From: Haliscomenobacteraceae bacterium
GTDB lineage: Bacteria > Bacteroidota > Bacteroidia > Chitinophagales > Saprospiraceae
Direction of reading: 5' to 3'
Assembly: GCA_947501115.1 (NCBI GenBank)
Contig: CANMVX010000036.1
Location: forward strand, 1 to 37,632
DNA length: 37,632 bases
The notes beneath the pieces were generated by a model. The model saw nothing but the letters and a program-made list of their open reading frames with translations. It searched no databases and was not told where the DNA came from. Of the stretch, positions 29,498 through 37,632 are shown one piece after another (position 1 is the first letter of the stretch; every line of letters begins with the position of its first letter). The position numbers and the translations under genes were made by a program.

Positions 29498-32365
29498 TTA
29501 AGGATTCGCAGCCGTTAGTTTTTCAATCAGTCTTACATTCTCATGATTATCATGTTGGTGACCTAACCTTAAAGCTAACGCCTTCAATACTTTTTTGGAA
29601 TATTCAGAATTTATAGCACCTATCCTTTGGATGGTAAATTTCAAAAATTGGGGCATTTTAGTTGATTCCGCTATACCAATCAATTTTTCCATATTTAATT
29701 CAGCTAATGGTTCTGCGGCGTACCAAAGCATGAGGGGAAGATTATGATCTTTTATATCTTCTTCTCTTCCAGATAAAATTTCCAATATTTTCCATCTCTG
29801 CCCTAAAGGCAGCCTCATTAAGCCTGCCGTCAAATATAACCTTACCAATGGAGAAGATTCTTTTACAGCCATATTTTCCAGTGCAGATAATGATTCGACA
29901 GAAATATCTTTTTTCTCCAACAATAATTGAATAGACCAACTTCTAATGTGTTCATTTTCGTGTAAAAGAAGCTTTTGTAACATCACCTCATTGGTACCTT
30001 TGGTAACATGAAGCGTCCATAGAGCCCTTAATTTCCTGGTAATATCCGGATGATTAGAAAGAATTTGATTCAATGCAAGATGCACTGCTTCATTTGCGCC
30101 ACGTTCCTGCAAAATAGTTCTTGAGGTACGAACAAACCATTCATTTTCATGCAATTGATAATTAACCAATTCCATATCTGTTGATTTATATAAATTCACC
30201 TGAATGAAAGAATCCTTTTCATAGGAAATTTTAAAAATTCTGCCCATTGTTTTATCATGCACATCAGGATTTGTGCTATGACATTGGTTTTTATCATACC
30301 AATCGATGGCAAAAACAGAGCCACTTGGATCGTATTTTAAATTAAGCCACTGAGACCAGGTATCGTTCATGGCCAAAAAGTCATTCTTATGAGAGGCAAC
30401 ATACCCAGACCCTTTCCTGGTTAATAAATCATTATTTAATCGTGCCCCGTTAATATTATTCATAAAAATAACATTTCGGTATTCAGCAGGCCAGGAGGAA
30501 CCACCCAAATAAATCATAGCCCCTGCATGTGCATGTCCACCTCCAACAGCGGCGGAGCGAAAGTTTCCGGCATGCGGACCTCTTTCGCCAACATAATGTT
30601 TGTGGTCAGCAATGGTCTTTATTTCATCATAAGTGTAAGGATTAAAACTTTTTCCAGCCTGCCTTTCATACCGTGCACCTTGAATCACATGATACATGTG
30701 AGGAATAACGCAAACGGTAATAAAAGCATGACCATAATCATTAAAATCGATACCCCATGGATTACTTGTACCCTCTGCAAAAACTTCAAATTGATGAGTT
30801 GAAGGATGTAAACGCCAAACCCCGGCATTAATTTTGGTCCTTTCATTTTCAAGAGAACCAGGTTTTCCAACTTTAGAATGGGTAAAAACTCCATGCACTC
30901 CATAAAGCCATCCATCCGGTCCCCAACGAAGATTATTCAATACCTCATGGGTGTCCTGGGTACCCCAACCATCTAAAATTTTCTGAATTTCACCCGTTGG
31001 AACATCCTTTTCGAAATCGGTAGGAATAAACAACAAATAAGGAGCGGCACAAAGCCAGACACCACCCATTCCCACTTCAATTCCACTGACCAGGTTAAGA
31101 TTTTCCATAAAAACCTTTCGTTTATCCAACGAACCATTTCCATCAGAATCCTCAAAAATCAAGATACGGTCTTTTCCCTTCCCTTCTGGAGCTGGTATAG
31201 GATAAGTATGACCTTCAACAACCCAAAGTCTTCCTCGTGCATCAAAGGTAAAACTGATGGGTCTAACGATATCAGGTTCACTAGCTGCCAGTTGAATTTT
31301 AAATCCGTCAGGTAAAGTCATGGCTTTTGCAGCCATTTCACCTGAAAGTCCGGCATTTAAAACAGGATCAAGAGGAGGTAAAACAATAATATCCTTTTGA
31401 AAAAGTTCATTTTCAAAAAAGGGTCTTTTTGAATGGAATTGAAAATGATCAAAATTGATATGGGCCCATTTATCATCAGGAATATAAGGAATCTGCGAAA
31501 TTCCATTTTCCTTATCTATAATTCTTATAAAAATATCTCTGTTCTTGTAGGCTTGTAAATCGACCACAACAGGCTGTAAATTAGAACGTCCCTGACCAGT
31601 TGATTGAAAAATAACTTCCTGATTATCGGTCAAAACAATTTCTACCCTGGTGTCAATTAAAGCCCCACCTGAAACCCAGAAACTGGCATAAGGAAATTTT
31701 ACCTGGAATGATTTTGAAACCAAAGTTCCGGTTTTCTTATAATTTTTATTTCCTCCACTACTTATAAAATACTGGTCAATTCCACCCACTTTCAAATCCT
31801 TTTCAAAAAGGGCAGAAATATCTGAAGAAAGGAAGATACCAGCAAAGGCATCGCCTGTGGCTTCCCAATCCATTAAATTGCCCAACTCAACATCGAGATT
31901 CAATTTTATACCCTTTAAAACGGGTAATTTTCCAACCACTTCCTTTTGGGTTGTAGAACCTTTAACCACCTGAATTTTTCCGATCATACCTGCTGCACGA
32001 TGACCAGGTACCGTACAGAAATAAATATCATCGTCTTCAGCTATAAAATCAATACTGGTTGTTGCCCCCTTTTCAATGATGGATGCACTTTTTACCCCCA
32101 ATTTTTCCAGGGATATATCATGGGTCATCGTCTCTCCATTGGTCATCGTAATTCTTACCCGACTTCCTTTATTTGCTTTAAGGGTAGGATTTCTGGTTCC
32201 GTTCTTATCAAAATAACCAAGCATAGTAGCTTCCAGAAAAAAATGTTGATCAATTTTTAGGGTATCTGGGATATTTGTACTTTTTGCAACATACATCCTA
32301 TTGGACTTCCCTGAATAAAATCCCAACAGTAAAAAAATAGGGATAAATATTTTTAAAGCATCCAT
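29498..32365 (-). CDS. Secreted plastocyanin-like/dehydrogenase (PVC-type) fusion with HEAT-like C-terminus
   Basis: 955 aa with an N-terminal hydrophobic leader. About residues 45-135 are a blue-copper domain: ETMTHDISLEKLG (His ligand) and FCTVPGHRAAGM (Cys, His and Met ligands), a complete type 1 site. About 340-740 are a six-bladed dehydrogenase-like propeller of the TIGR02604 type (MTLPDGFKIQLAASEPDIV and LWVVEGHTYP, then GPDGWLYGVHG). The rest has alpha-helical HEAT/PBS-like repeats. No CxxCH haem motif is present, unlike many relatives. It is the first gene of a two-gene operon. Electron transfer through copper is inferred; substrate unknown. Confidence 0.82.
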   Translation of the reverse strand: MDALKIFIPIFLLLGFYSGKSNRMYVAKSTNIPDTLKIDQHFFLEATMLGYFDKNGTRNPTLKANKGSRVRITMTNGETMTHDISLEKLGVKSASIIEKGATTSIDFIAEDDDIYFCTVPGHRAAGMIGKIQVVKGSTTQKEVVGKLPVLKGIKLNLDVELGNLMDWEATGDAFAGIFLSSDISALFEKDLKVGGIDQYFISSGGNKNYKKTGTLVSKSFQVKFPYASFWVSGGALIDTRVEIVLTDNQEVIFQSTGQGRSNLQPVVVDLQAYKNRDIFIRIIDKENGISQIPYIPDDKWAHINFDHFQFHSKRPFFENELFQKDIIVLPPLDPVLNAGLSGEMAAKAMTLPDGFKIQLAASEPDIVRPISFTFDARGRLWVVEGHTYPIPAPEGKGKDRILIFEDSDGNGSLDKRKVFMENLNLVSGIEVGMGGVWLCAAPYLLFIPTDFEKDVPTGEIQKILDGWGTQDTHEVLNNLRWGPDGWLYGVHGVFTHSKVGKPGSLENERTKINAGVWRLHPSTHQFEVFAEGTSNPWGIDFNDYGHAFITVCVIPHMYHVIQGARYERQAGKSFNPYTYDEIKTIADHKHYVGERGPHAGNFRSAAVGGGHAHAGAMIYLGGSSWPAEYRNVIFMNNINGARLNNDLLTRKGSGYVASHKNDFLAMNDTWSQWLNLKYDPSGSVFAIDWYDKNQCHSTNPDVHDKTMGRIFKISYEKDSFIQVNLYKSTDMELVNYQLHENEWFVRTSRTILQERGANEAVHLALNQILSNHPDITRKLRALWTLHVTKGTNEVMLQKLLLHENEHIRSWSIQLLLEKKDISVESLSALENMAVKESSPLVRLYLTAGLMRLPLGQRWKILEILSGREEDIKDHNLPLMLWYAAEPLAELNMEKLIGIAESTKMPQFLKFTIQRIGAINSEYSKKVLKALALRLGHQHDNHENVRLIEKLTAANP

Positions 32366-32454
32366 AACCTAATCAAATAAAAAGAATGAAGAATAGGATT
32401 TCATATAAAATGAATTTATTTCAATCTCAATTTAATAAAAAAATCTGTTAAAAA

Positions 32455-33887
32455 CTAAAGTTTAGGAGCTAATTAAGCGGCATTTTTATTTGCATATTTT
32501 AAAAATTCAAATTGGGTTTGTACCAATTTTTCAATGCTAATTTCATTTTCGGCGAGCTTATCCAGGAGTATTTCCCACTCAACCCCCATTTCAGCGAATA
32601 TTTCCTGATAGAGTATTTCAATGATTTGCCACAGCTTTTCTACCAACGTGATTTCTAATAATTCATTTTTAAAAGCTCTGAAAACTTCGCCCATTGTCTC
32701 GTAATCATCGAATCTCTTACGAAGGGAAAGCGTCATATAGCTTATGAAACTTAAGGTTATCCAAGCGATATGTTCATAAAATCAGTGGATTGACACTTAT
32801 TAATATTTCAATTTTGTTAATATTTCATAGCATTGGTGAAGGTAAGGTCGGTGTCAGTATTGATTAACATTATTAAGTTTCGCTTCCCTTGGTCTTTACC
32901 TTATTACCTTTGTATTATATCCTGATAACCAGATAATTACATTTGTTTTTTTTAGAAAATCTGATATCTTTTCGCTTATGGTCTGGCACCAAACTTGCCT
33001 TCTTTTTTTTACCATTAATTATGATAGATCTGTTGGTTTTCATGAGACCTATGACATATAGCTTTTTTGTATATATTATATTAATCTTCTGTATTTCAGA
33101 CACAAAGGTATCACACATAAACCAAGAGTCGGCTAATAAATAAGCTGTTTCAAATCCCGTTTTGATGGCATCTTTTACCATCTGAATAGACCTTGAAATT
33201 TTATCTGTACTTAACTGCTTTAAACGTTGAAAACCAGGACTGTCAGCATCTCTTTCCTTATAGAGTTTGTTAGCTAACTCCTTGTTTTTCAATATTTTAT
33301 TTATAATTCGTCGCAAAGACCTCAAACTAGCGCCTTCATTCCCAGTTGATAGGTTCGGGAGCAATGGTCAAATACTTTTTCAATGTGCTCGATGGTTTTA
33401 CATGTTTTGCAAAGCAAGGTATCATCTATAATTAAGCATTTAGGACTGGAAATATCCGTCGAATATCCTTTGCTTTTGGTGATTTTTAGGAATTGTTTGG
33501 AAAAATTCGTTAGAATTTTACCCCAGTCAACCCATCTGTTCTTAAGGAAGTCATAAAGCACATCCTTACCATAATTCAGTTTTGTTCCATAGCCAAAATG
33601 CATCAACTGACTTATATTTTTTTTGGTTTTAGCTTTATTTAGCTATTTATTGCCCTGAGTGAGACGGAACTGTCCGATGATGTTTTCAAACGTTTTAATA
33701 AAATATTTAAATCTGATGAATATTCACCTACTTTAGAGATATTTGTATTAACTTTATCGCGTTAAATTTTTGACTGATTTGGAATTTTTTTTCAACTCAC
33801 TCAAAATCAACAGGTTGTGATTAAAAACGCAACTTTTATGATTTTATTTAGCTGATTATCAGTTTTTTATCGACTCCAAAACTTTAG
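32455..33887 (-). mobile_element. Decayed 1433-bp DDE insertion sequence
   Basis: The left end CTAAAGTTTAGGAG (32455-32468) and right end CTCCAAAACTTTAG (33874-33887) are imperfect terminal inverted repeats. They match those of the 372-bp element at 2322-2693. The DNA in between encodes a broken transposase on the minus strand. The flanking 8-mers (GTTAAAAA and TAAATAAT) do not match, so an old insertion or later change at an end is likely. The right 200 bp match the MITE at 2486-2693. Confidence 0.8.
32473..33640 (-). pseudogene. DDE transposase (IS4-like superfamily), multiply broken
   Basis: From the right, frame pieces give SKQFLKITKSK, then CLIIDDTLLCKTCKTIEHI (first catalytic Asp in IDDTLL) and FDHCSRTYQLGMKALV, stopping near 33322. 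A shifted frame carries FQRLKQLSTDKISRSIQMV and AYLLADSWFM (second Asp), to 32915. A third gives WITLSFISYMTLSLRKRFDDY, ETMGEVFRAFKNELLEITLV (the conserved C-terminal part), to a stop at 32473. At least two frameshifts and missing stretches make it inactive. Family within the DDE superfamily is not certain. Confidence 0.78.
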
Positions 33888-34196
33888 TAAATAATTCTGG
33901 CAATTTCCGAAATCCGAAATCCTTTTTCCTAGGTAATGTGACTCATACTTTGTCAACTTTGGACGAGAGATAAAGTAAGTAAATGAAAGAGTTTTAAATG
34001 TATATAAACAACAGCATAAATCCCAAAAGCAATGTATATGGATAAATTTACATACATAGATACTGGCCTAGATAATGGAAATTGAGGCAACAAGAGGGTG
34101 GAGTGAATTGCGCAAATCGGGAAATTATAAGCAAGGCAATTAAGAAAAATAATAGTAAAAACAAATATTTTTTAATTAAGGACTAATAAATATATT

Positions 34197-35783
34197 ATGA
34201 CTAAAACTGCTATCATCATTGGGGCGGGGCCAGCTGGATTAACAGCTGCTTACGAACTAATTACCAAAACTGATATTAAAATAATAGTCATTGAGCAAAC
34301 CAATGACATAGGTGGTATTTCAAAAACAGTTGTACACAACGGGAATCGTATGGATATTGGCGGGCACCGATTCTTTTCCAAATCCGACACAGTAATGAAG
34401 TGGTGGCAAGAAATCTTACCTATACAAGGTTCTGAATCTAAAGATGATATTCTTAAAGATATTTATTATCAGAAAAAACGAACCCAGGTAAAACTATCTC
34501 CAGATGGCCCTGACCCTGAAAAAACTGATCGGGTAATGCTTATCAGAAACCGGTTGTCACGTATTTTCTTCTTGAGAAAATTTTTCGATTATCCGATTAC
34601 CCTTAACGGTAGAACATTATCAAACCTTGGAATAGTTAGAATTATTAAAATTGGCTGGACTTATTTTTGGATACAGATATTTCCAGTAAAAAACATAACC
34701 TCACTCGAAGACTTTTTTATAAGTAGATTTGGAAAAGAGCTGTATAAAACATTTTTCAAGGATTATACTGAAAAGGTTTGGGGGGTTCCGTGTACTGAAA
34801 TTGCAGCAGATTGGGGAGCACAAAGAATTAAAGAATTATCTGTCTCAAGGGCTTTACTTCATGCTATGAAATCAATTCTTAAAAAAGAAAAATCGATTGA
34901 GCAGAAGAACACTGACACCAGTTTGATAGAACAATTTATGTACCCCAAATTGGGACCTGGACAAATGTGGGAAACCGTTGCCCGAATTGTTGAAGAAAAA
35001 GGAGGCGTAATTATTAAGAATTCTGAAGTTGTAGCGTTAAATATATCAGAGAATCAAGTTAATGAGTTGAGTTATTTTAATCACACAGATCAAAAGAAAT
35101 CAATAATAAAGGGTGATTATTTCTTTTCAACAATGCCTGTGAAAGACCTTATAACTGCATTGGGAAATAAAGTACCATCAAAAGTAAAAGTAGTAAGTGA
35201 CGGGTTGCAATACCGTGATTTTATAACTGTCGGTTTACTCTTAAATAAGCTGAAAATTAAAAATGAAACAAAAATGCAAACGCTACACGAATTAATTCCG
35301 GATAGCTGGATATACATACAAGAACCCAATGTAAAAGTTGGCAGATTACAGATTTTTAACAATTGGTCGCCATATATGGTTGCAGATATTGAAAAGGTTT
35401 GGATTGGTCTTGAATACTTTTGCAACGAAGGTGATGAATTATGGCAAAAGAAAGACAGTGAATTTATCCAATTTGCTATTGATGAATTGGATAGTATTGA
35501 TATTATTGATAAGAATGAAGTACTAGACAGTACAATAATTCGAATGCCTAAAACATATCCCGCCTATTTTGGAACATATTCTGATTTTAATATAATTAGA
35601 GATTTTACCGATAAGTTTATGAATCTGTTTTTAATTGGAAGAAACGGAATGCACAAATACAATAATCAGGATCATTCGATGCTTACTGCAATAACGGCAG
35701 TAAATAACATAATAAATGGAGAAAAATCAAAAAATAACATTTGGAATATTAATACAGAAATAGAATATCATGAAGAAAAATAA
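34197..35783 (+). CDS. NAD(P)/FAD-dependent amine-oxidase-like or UDP-galactopyranose-mutase-like protein
   Basis: 528 aa. The Rossmann dinucleotide motif [17 protein letters not shown] is at the N-terminus, followed by the second FAD-contact [19 protein letters not shown]. Later there is a [19 protein letters not shown] segment and a C-terminal [18 protein letters not shown] that completes the FAD site. This layout is shared by the UDP-galactopyranose mutase/protoporphyrinogen-oxidase superfamily and by FAD enzymes in surface-polysaccharide clusters. The substrate is not determined. Its stop overlaps the start of the membrane-protein gene by 14 bp, pointing to a shared operon. No promoter was recognised upstream. 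Confidence 0.8.
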   Translation: MTKTAIIIGAGPAGLTAAYELITKTDIKIIVIEQTNDIGGISKTVVHNGNRMDIGGHRFFSKSDTVMKWWQEILPIQGSESKDDILKDIYYQKKRTQVKLSPDGPDPEKTDRVMLIRNRLSRIFFLRKFFDYPITLNGRTLSNLGIVRIIKIGWTYFWIQIFPVKNITSLEDFFISRFGKELYKTFFKDYTEKVWGVPCTEIAADWGAQRIKELSVSRALLHAMKSILKKEKSIEQKNTDTSLIEQFMYPKLGPGQMWETVARIVEEKGGVIIKNSEVVALNISENQVNELSYFNHTDQKKSIIKGDYFFSTMPVKDLITALGNKVPSKVKVVSDGLQYRDFITVGLLLNKLKIKNETKMQTLHELIPDSWIYIQEPNVKVGRLQIFNNWSPYMVADIEKVWIGLEYFCNEGDELWQKKDSEFIQFAIDELDSIDIIDKNEVLDSTIIRMPKTYPAYFGTYSDFNIIRDFTDKFMNLFLIGRNGMHKYNNQDHSMLTAITAVNNIINGEKSKNNIWNINTEIEYHEEK

Positions 35784-37254
35784 AATACCAAAAAAAAATA
35801 ATACATCTATTTCTATCTCTTTTATGAAAAAAACAGAACAGAAAAAAGATTTATTATTTATTATCATCTTTTATGTGCTTGCTTTCATTATTTTAAAATA
35901 CTTATACCCATATCCTGACGGAATATCAGATTCTGGCAGTTATGTCGCTGCTGCATATAACCAAGTATATGATGGTTATCGACCTTTTGGATATTCTCGA
36001 TTTTTAATTCAAGTTCATAATTTTTCTAGCTCAATTTCCTTTCTGGTCTTTGTACAGTATTTTATTAATGTCATTGCATCTATTTTTTTCATTTTTACAT
36101 TAAAATACTTTTTTGCACCAAAAAATAAGTATATTTTTATTGGGATGTTAATGGCATCATTATGCTCAATTCTTACTATTTATCTTACAAATAGTGTCTT
36201 AAGTGATTCCCTCTTTTCAAGCCTTACAATATTTTGGGTTACGTTTAACATGTGGTTTATAAGGAACCAAAAAGTATTTATTAAAGCAGGTCTTTTATTT
36301 TTGATATTCGTCACTCTATATTTTTTGGTTAGTCTTCGATACACTGGGGTAATTTACTTTATGATAGAACTGTTTTTAATTTTATATTTACTATTACGTC
36401 AGAATAAATTCCTTGCCCTTATTTCTTCTTTTGTGCTGTTTACCATAATTATTAATTTTTATACAGACCAAGTAATACTAACAAAGAAACAAACAGAAAT
36501 TAAAACATTTGCTGGATTCTCCGGTTGGCAATCTGCCAATAATGCTCTACATGTGCTTCCTTATATTAAATTTGATAAAAATAAAATAGAAAACGAGTCT
36601 TTTGCAGAATTCGCTTTGTACGCAAAATCTGTTGATACATTGTTTGTTGTTGATAGAACAACTGCAAGTTTTATGTGGGATAAAAATTTACCATTAAAAC
36701 AATATCTTTTTAATACCATTAATAAAAATGGTTGGCCATATATAAAAGCATGGACATCATTAGGGAAGAATGAATATGGAGAATTTGGGAAGTATGTTAT
36801 GCTAAATTATCCATGGGAATACTTACGATATTTTTTAATGCTAAATTCCATTGGCGTCTTCTATCCAAAGGGTGATCAATTATACCTTTCCTACAACCCT
36901 AATGCAATTCCTCCTGAACTACTTGAAAAGTGGTTTGAAATAAAACCTGGTATCAATTTGTATTCTAGAAGTAAAATAATTGAAAAAATATCACCTGGTT
37001 TTGCTAAATTAAGATTATTAATTTGGATTCTAGTGTTCTTTTCCATTGTTTTGCTATTTCTAAAAAAGATATGGATTCACTTATCTAAGGTTAATTTGTA
37101 TACATTGATCTTTATAGTCTTCTTTTTGCTCATTTACACTATTTTTCATATTTATGCAACACCGTTTGAAATTAGATATATTGTTCCCGTTCATTTGGTT
37201 CAAATTGCAATAATTTATATTGCACTGAATGAATCTTTAAAAGAAAAGAAGTGA
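35770..37254 (+). CDS. Polytopic membrane protein, GT-C glycosyltransferase-like
   Basis: 494 aa with about nine or ten transmembrane segments (e.g. [56 protein letters not shown]). An acidic first loop with [19 protein letters not shown] recalls the catalytic Asp loop of GT-C glycosyltransferases (GT39-like), and a 120-residue loop lies near 250-370. The start overlaps the FAD gene by 14 bp. Together the two would suit polysaccharide or lipid-linked sugar work, but GT activity is only suggested by topology. A strong hairpin follows at 37321. Confidence 0.7.
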   Translation: MKKNKIPKKNNTSISISFMKKTEQKKDLLFIIIFYVLAFIILKYLYPYPDGISDSGSYVAAAYNQVYDGYRPFGYSRFLIQVHNFSSSISFLVFVQYFINVIASIFFIFTLKYFFAPKNKYIFIGMLMASLCSILTIYLTNSVLSDSLFSSLTIFWVTFNMWFIRNQKVFIKAGLLFLIFVTLYFLVSLRYTGVIYFMIELFLILYLLLRQNKFLALISSFVLFTIIINFYTDQVILTKKQTEIKTFAGFSGWQSANNALHVLPYIKFDKNKIENESFAEFALYAKSVDTLFVVDRTTASFMWDKNLPLKQYLFNTINKNGWPYIKAWTSLGKNEYGEFGKYVMLNYPWEYLRYFLMLNSIGVFYPKGDQLYLSYNPNAIPPELLEKWFEIKPGINLYSRSKIIEKISPGFAKLRLLIWILVFFSIVLLFLKKIWIHLSKVNLYTLIFIVFFLLIYTIFHIYATPFEIRYIVPVHLVQIAIIYIALNESLKEKK

Positions 37255-37320
37255 GTGAAAATGTGGTTGTTTTTATTCTTTTTTGTCATCTTTGGTATAT
37301 ATGATAACCGAAGTGTTATG

Positions 37321-37374
37321 TTTTACCTTCCGTTTCGTCTGATTACTCCCGTGGAAAGACGTAAGGTAAAATCT
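37321..37374 (+). terminator. Strong hairpin terminator after the membrane-protein gene
   Basis: TTTTACCTTCCG and CGTAAGGTAAAA form a long stem with one or two mismatches around a GC-containing loop, followed by TCTTTG. It lies 67 bp past the stop at 37254 and probably ends the two-gene operon. Confidence 0.6.
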
Positions 37375-37516
37375 TTGTAAATAAGTTCAAACGCTGGCTA
37401 GTATCTAAGGTGTGTAAGTTCAAATTTTTCCAGTTCATCTCTTCTTAGATACAATCTAAAAACATTTCACTAACGTTACCTATAATCCCTCCTATAGCCC
37501 GCCATTGACTTTTTAA

Positions 37517-37592
37517 GCTAACGGTTTTGCTGATGCCAGAATTTTTCTACCTTTGAACTACTCTACGTAAGGCCGATTTACAAACTGTTACC
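37517..37592 (-). other. Possible attC-like site on the minus strand
   Basis: On the minus strand, GGTAACAGTTTGT (37580-37592) faces GCAAAACCGTTAGC (37517-37530). AACAGTTTG pairs with CAAAACCGTT apart from a small bulge, and the end is GTTAGC, close to the core consensus. 76 nt would be a normal attC length. If real, a cassette oriented opposite to those on the left would begin at 37523 going left, but no ORF follows. The remainder of 37375-37632 shows nothing recognisable. Confidence 0.35.
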
Positions 37593-37632
37593 TCGAGTAC
37601 GGGCGCAATCCTGGTTGAGATGTTTGCGATGA

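Noticed and set aside
32473-32736. Independent 87-aa gene
   Set aside because: The sequence is the C-terminal segment of the broken transposase, in line with the flanking IS ends, and upstream codons continue the same frame.
37375-37632. Group II intron or IS end at the right edge
   Set aside because: No reverse transcriptase motif or domain V hairpin could be found, and minus-strand frames contain stops; only an attC-like pairing remained.
1-37632. tRNA, rRNA or riboswitch
   Set aside because: No cloverleaf, rRNA-like stretch or known riboswitch core was recognised on either strand by eye.

Overview
The window is AT-rich DNA from a member of the Bacteroidetes (Bacteroidota). The signs are Bacteroidetes -7 promoter elements (TAnnTTTG, e.g. 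5122-5129 and 20648-20655), many short lipoprotein signals, Reg_prop beta-propeller lipoproteins, a DUF6364/PIN pair and a plastocyanin-dehydrogenase fusion typical of this phylum. Genus cannot be told from the sequence. No rRNA, tRNA or CRISPR array was seen.

Left two thirds (1-28,200): an accessory region, nearly all on the plus strand, that I read as a decayed, rearranged integron-type gene-cassette array. Four copies of one unit (2737-2987, 5937-6187, 9341-9528, 13251-13393) carry the dead 3' end of a tyrosine recombinase gene plus about 105 bp of conserved non-coding DNA with a hairpin. Each sits just upstream of an unrelated gene, and copy identity stops at a GTT core, where an integron integrase would join attI to a cassette. 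For six segments, the bases after that GTT (1R) are complementary to an AAC-ended box at the segment's other end (1L): an ORF-less 276-bp cassette, a HigBA cassette, an AraC/GyrI-SRPBCC-unknown cassette, a PLP decarboxylase cassette, an isochorismatase cassette and an AraC-methyltransferase-DinB cassette. The cargo is rich in toxin-antitoxin modules: ParDE with a frameshifted toxin, HigBA, DUF6364-PIN, DUF1778-GNAT and a class II Fic protein. It also holds stress or metabolic enzymes (DinB, isochorismatase, alpha/beta hydrolase, beta-lactamase-like serine hydrolase, VOC protein) and sensor-like propeller lipoproteins.

The most interesting unnamed system is a two-gene module seen twice intact (8083-8779 and 19704-20396) and twice as wreckage (1990-2321 and 8936-9305). 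A 174-codon GNAT-like protein with a GTG start is followed within 4-6 bp by a 53-55-aa protein starting MGLIREP with a basic tail. The second copy lies between 169-bp direct repeats (19445-19613, 20501-20669), the first of which truncates the partner gene of an AAA ATPase. The 1990-2321 wreck looks like a chimera made by deletion between tandem paralogues, and a 372-bp MITE-like element (2322-2693) with an 8-bp target duplication has landed at its end; the empty site survives at 9298-9305.

Right third (28,300-37,632): more ordinary chromosome. A minus-strand pair encodes a secreted plastocyanin/dehydrogenase-like protein and an FG-GAP protein. A 1433-bp decayed DDE insertion sequence (32455-33887), probable parent of the MITE, follows. 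Then comes a plus-strand pair encoding an FAD-dependent amine-oxidase-like or UDP-galactopyranose-mutase-like protein and a polytopic membrane protein, ending in a strong terminator hairpin. A possible attC on the minus strand lies at the right edge. 33888-34196 holds nothing recognisable beyond the upstream region of the FAD gene, and 1-218 shows no feature.
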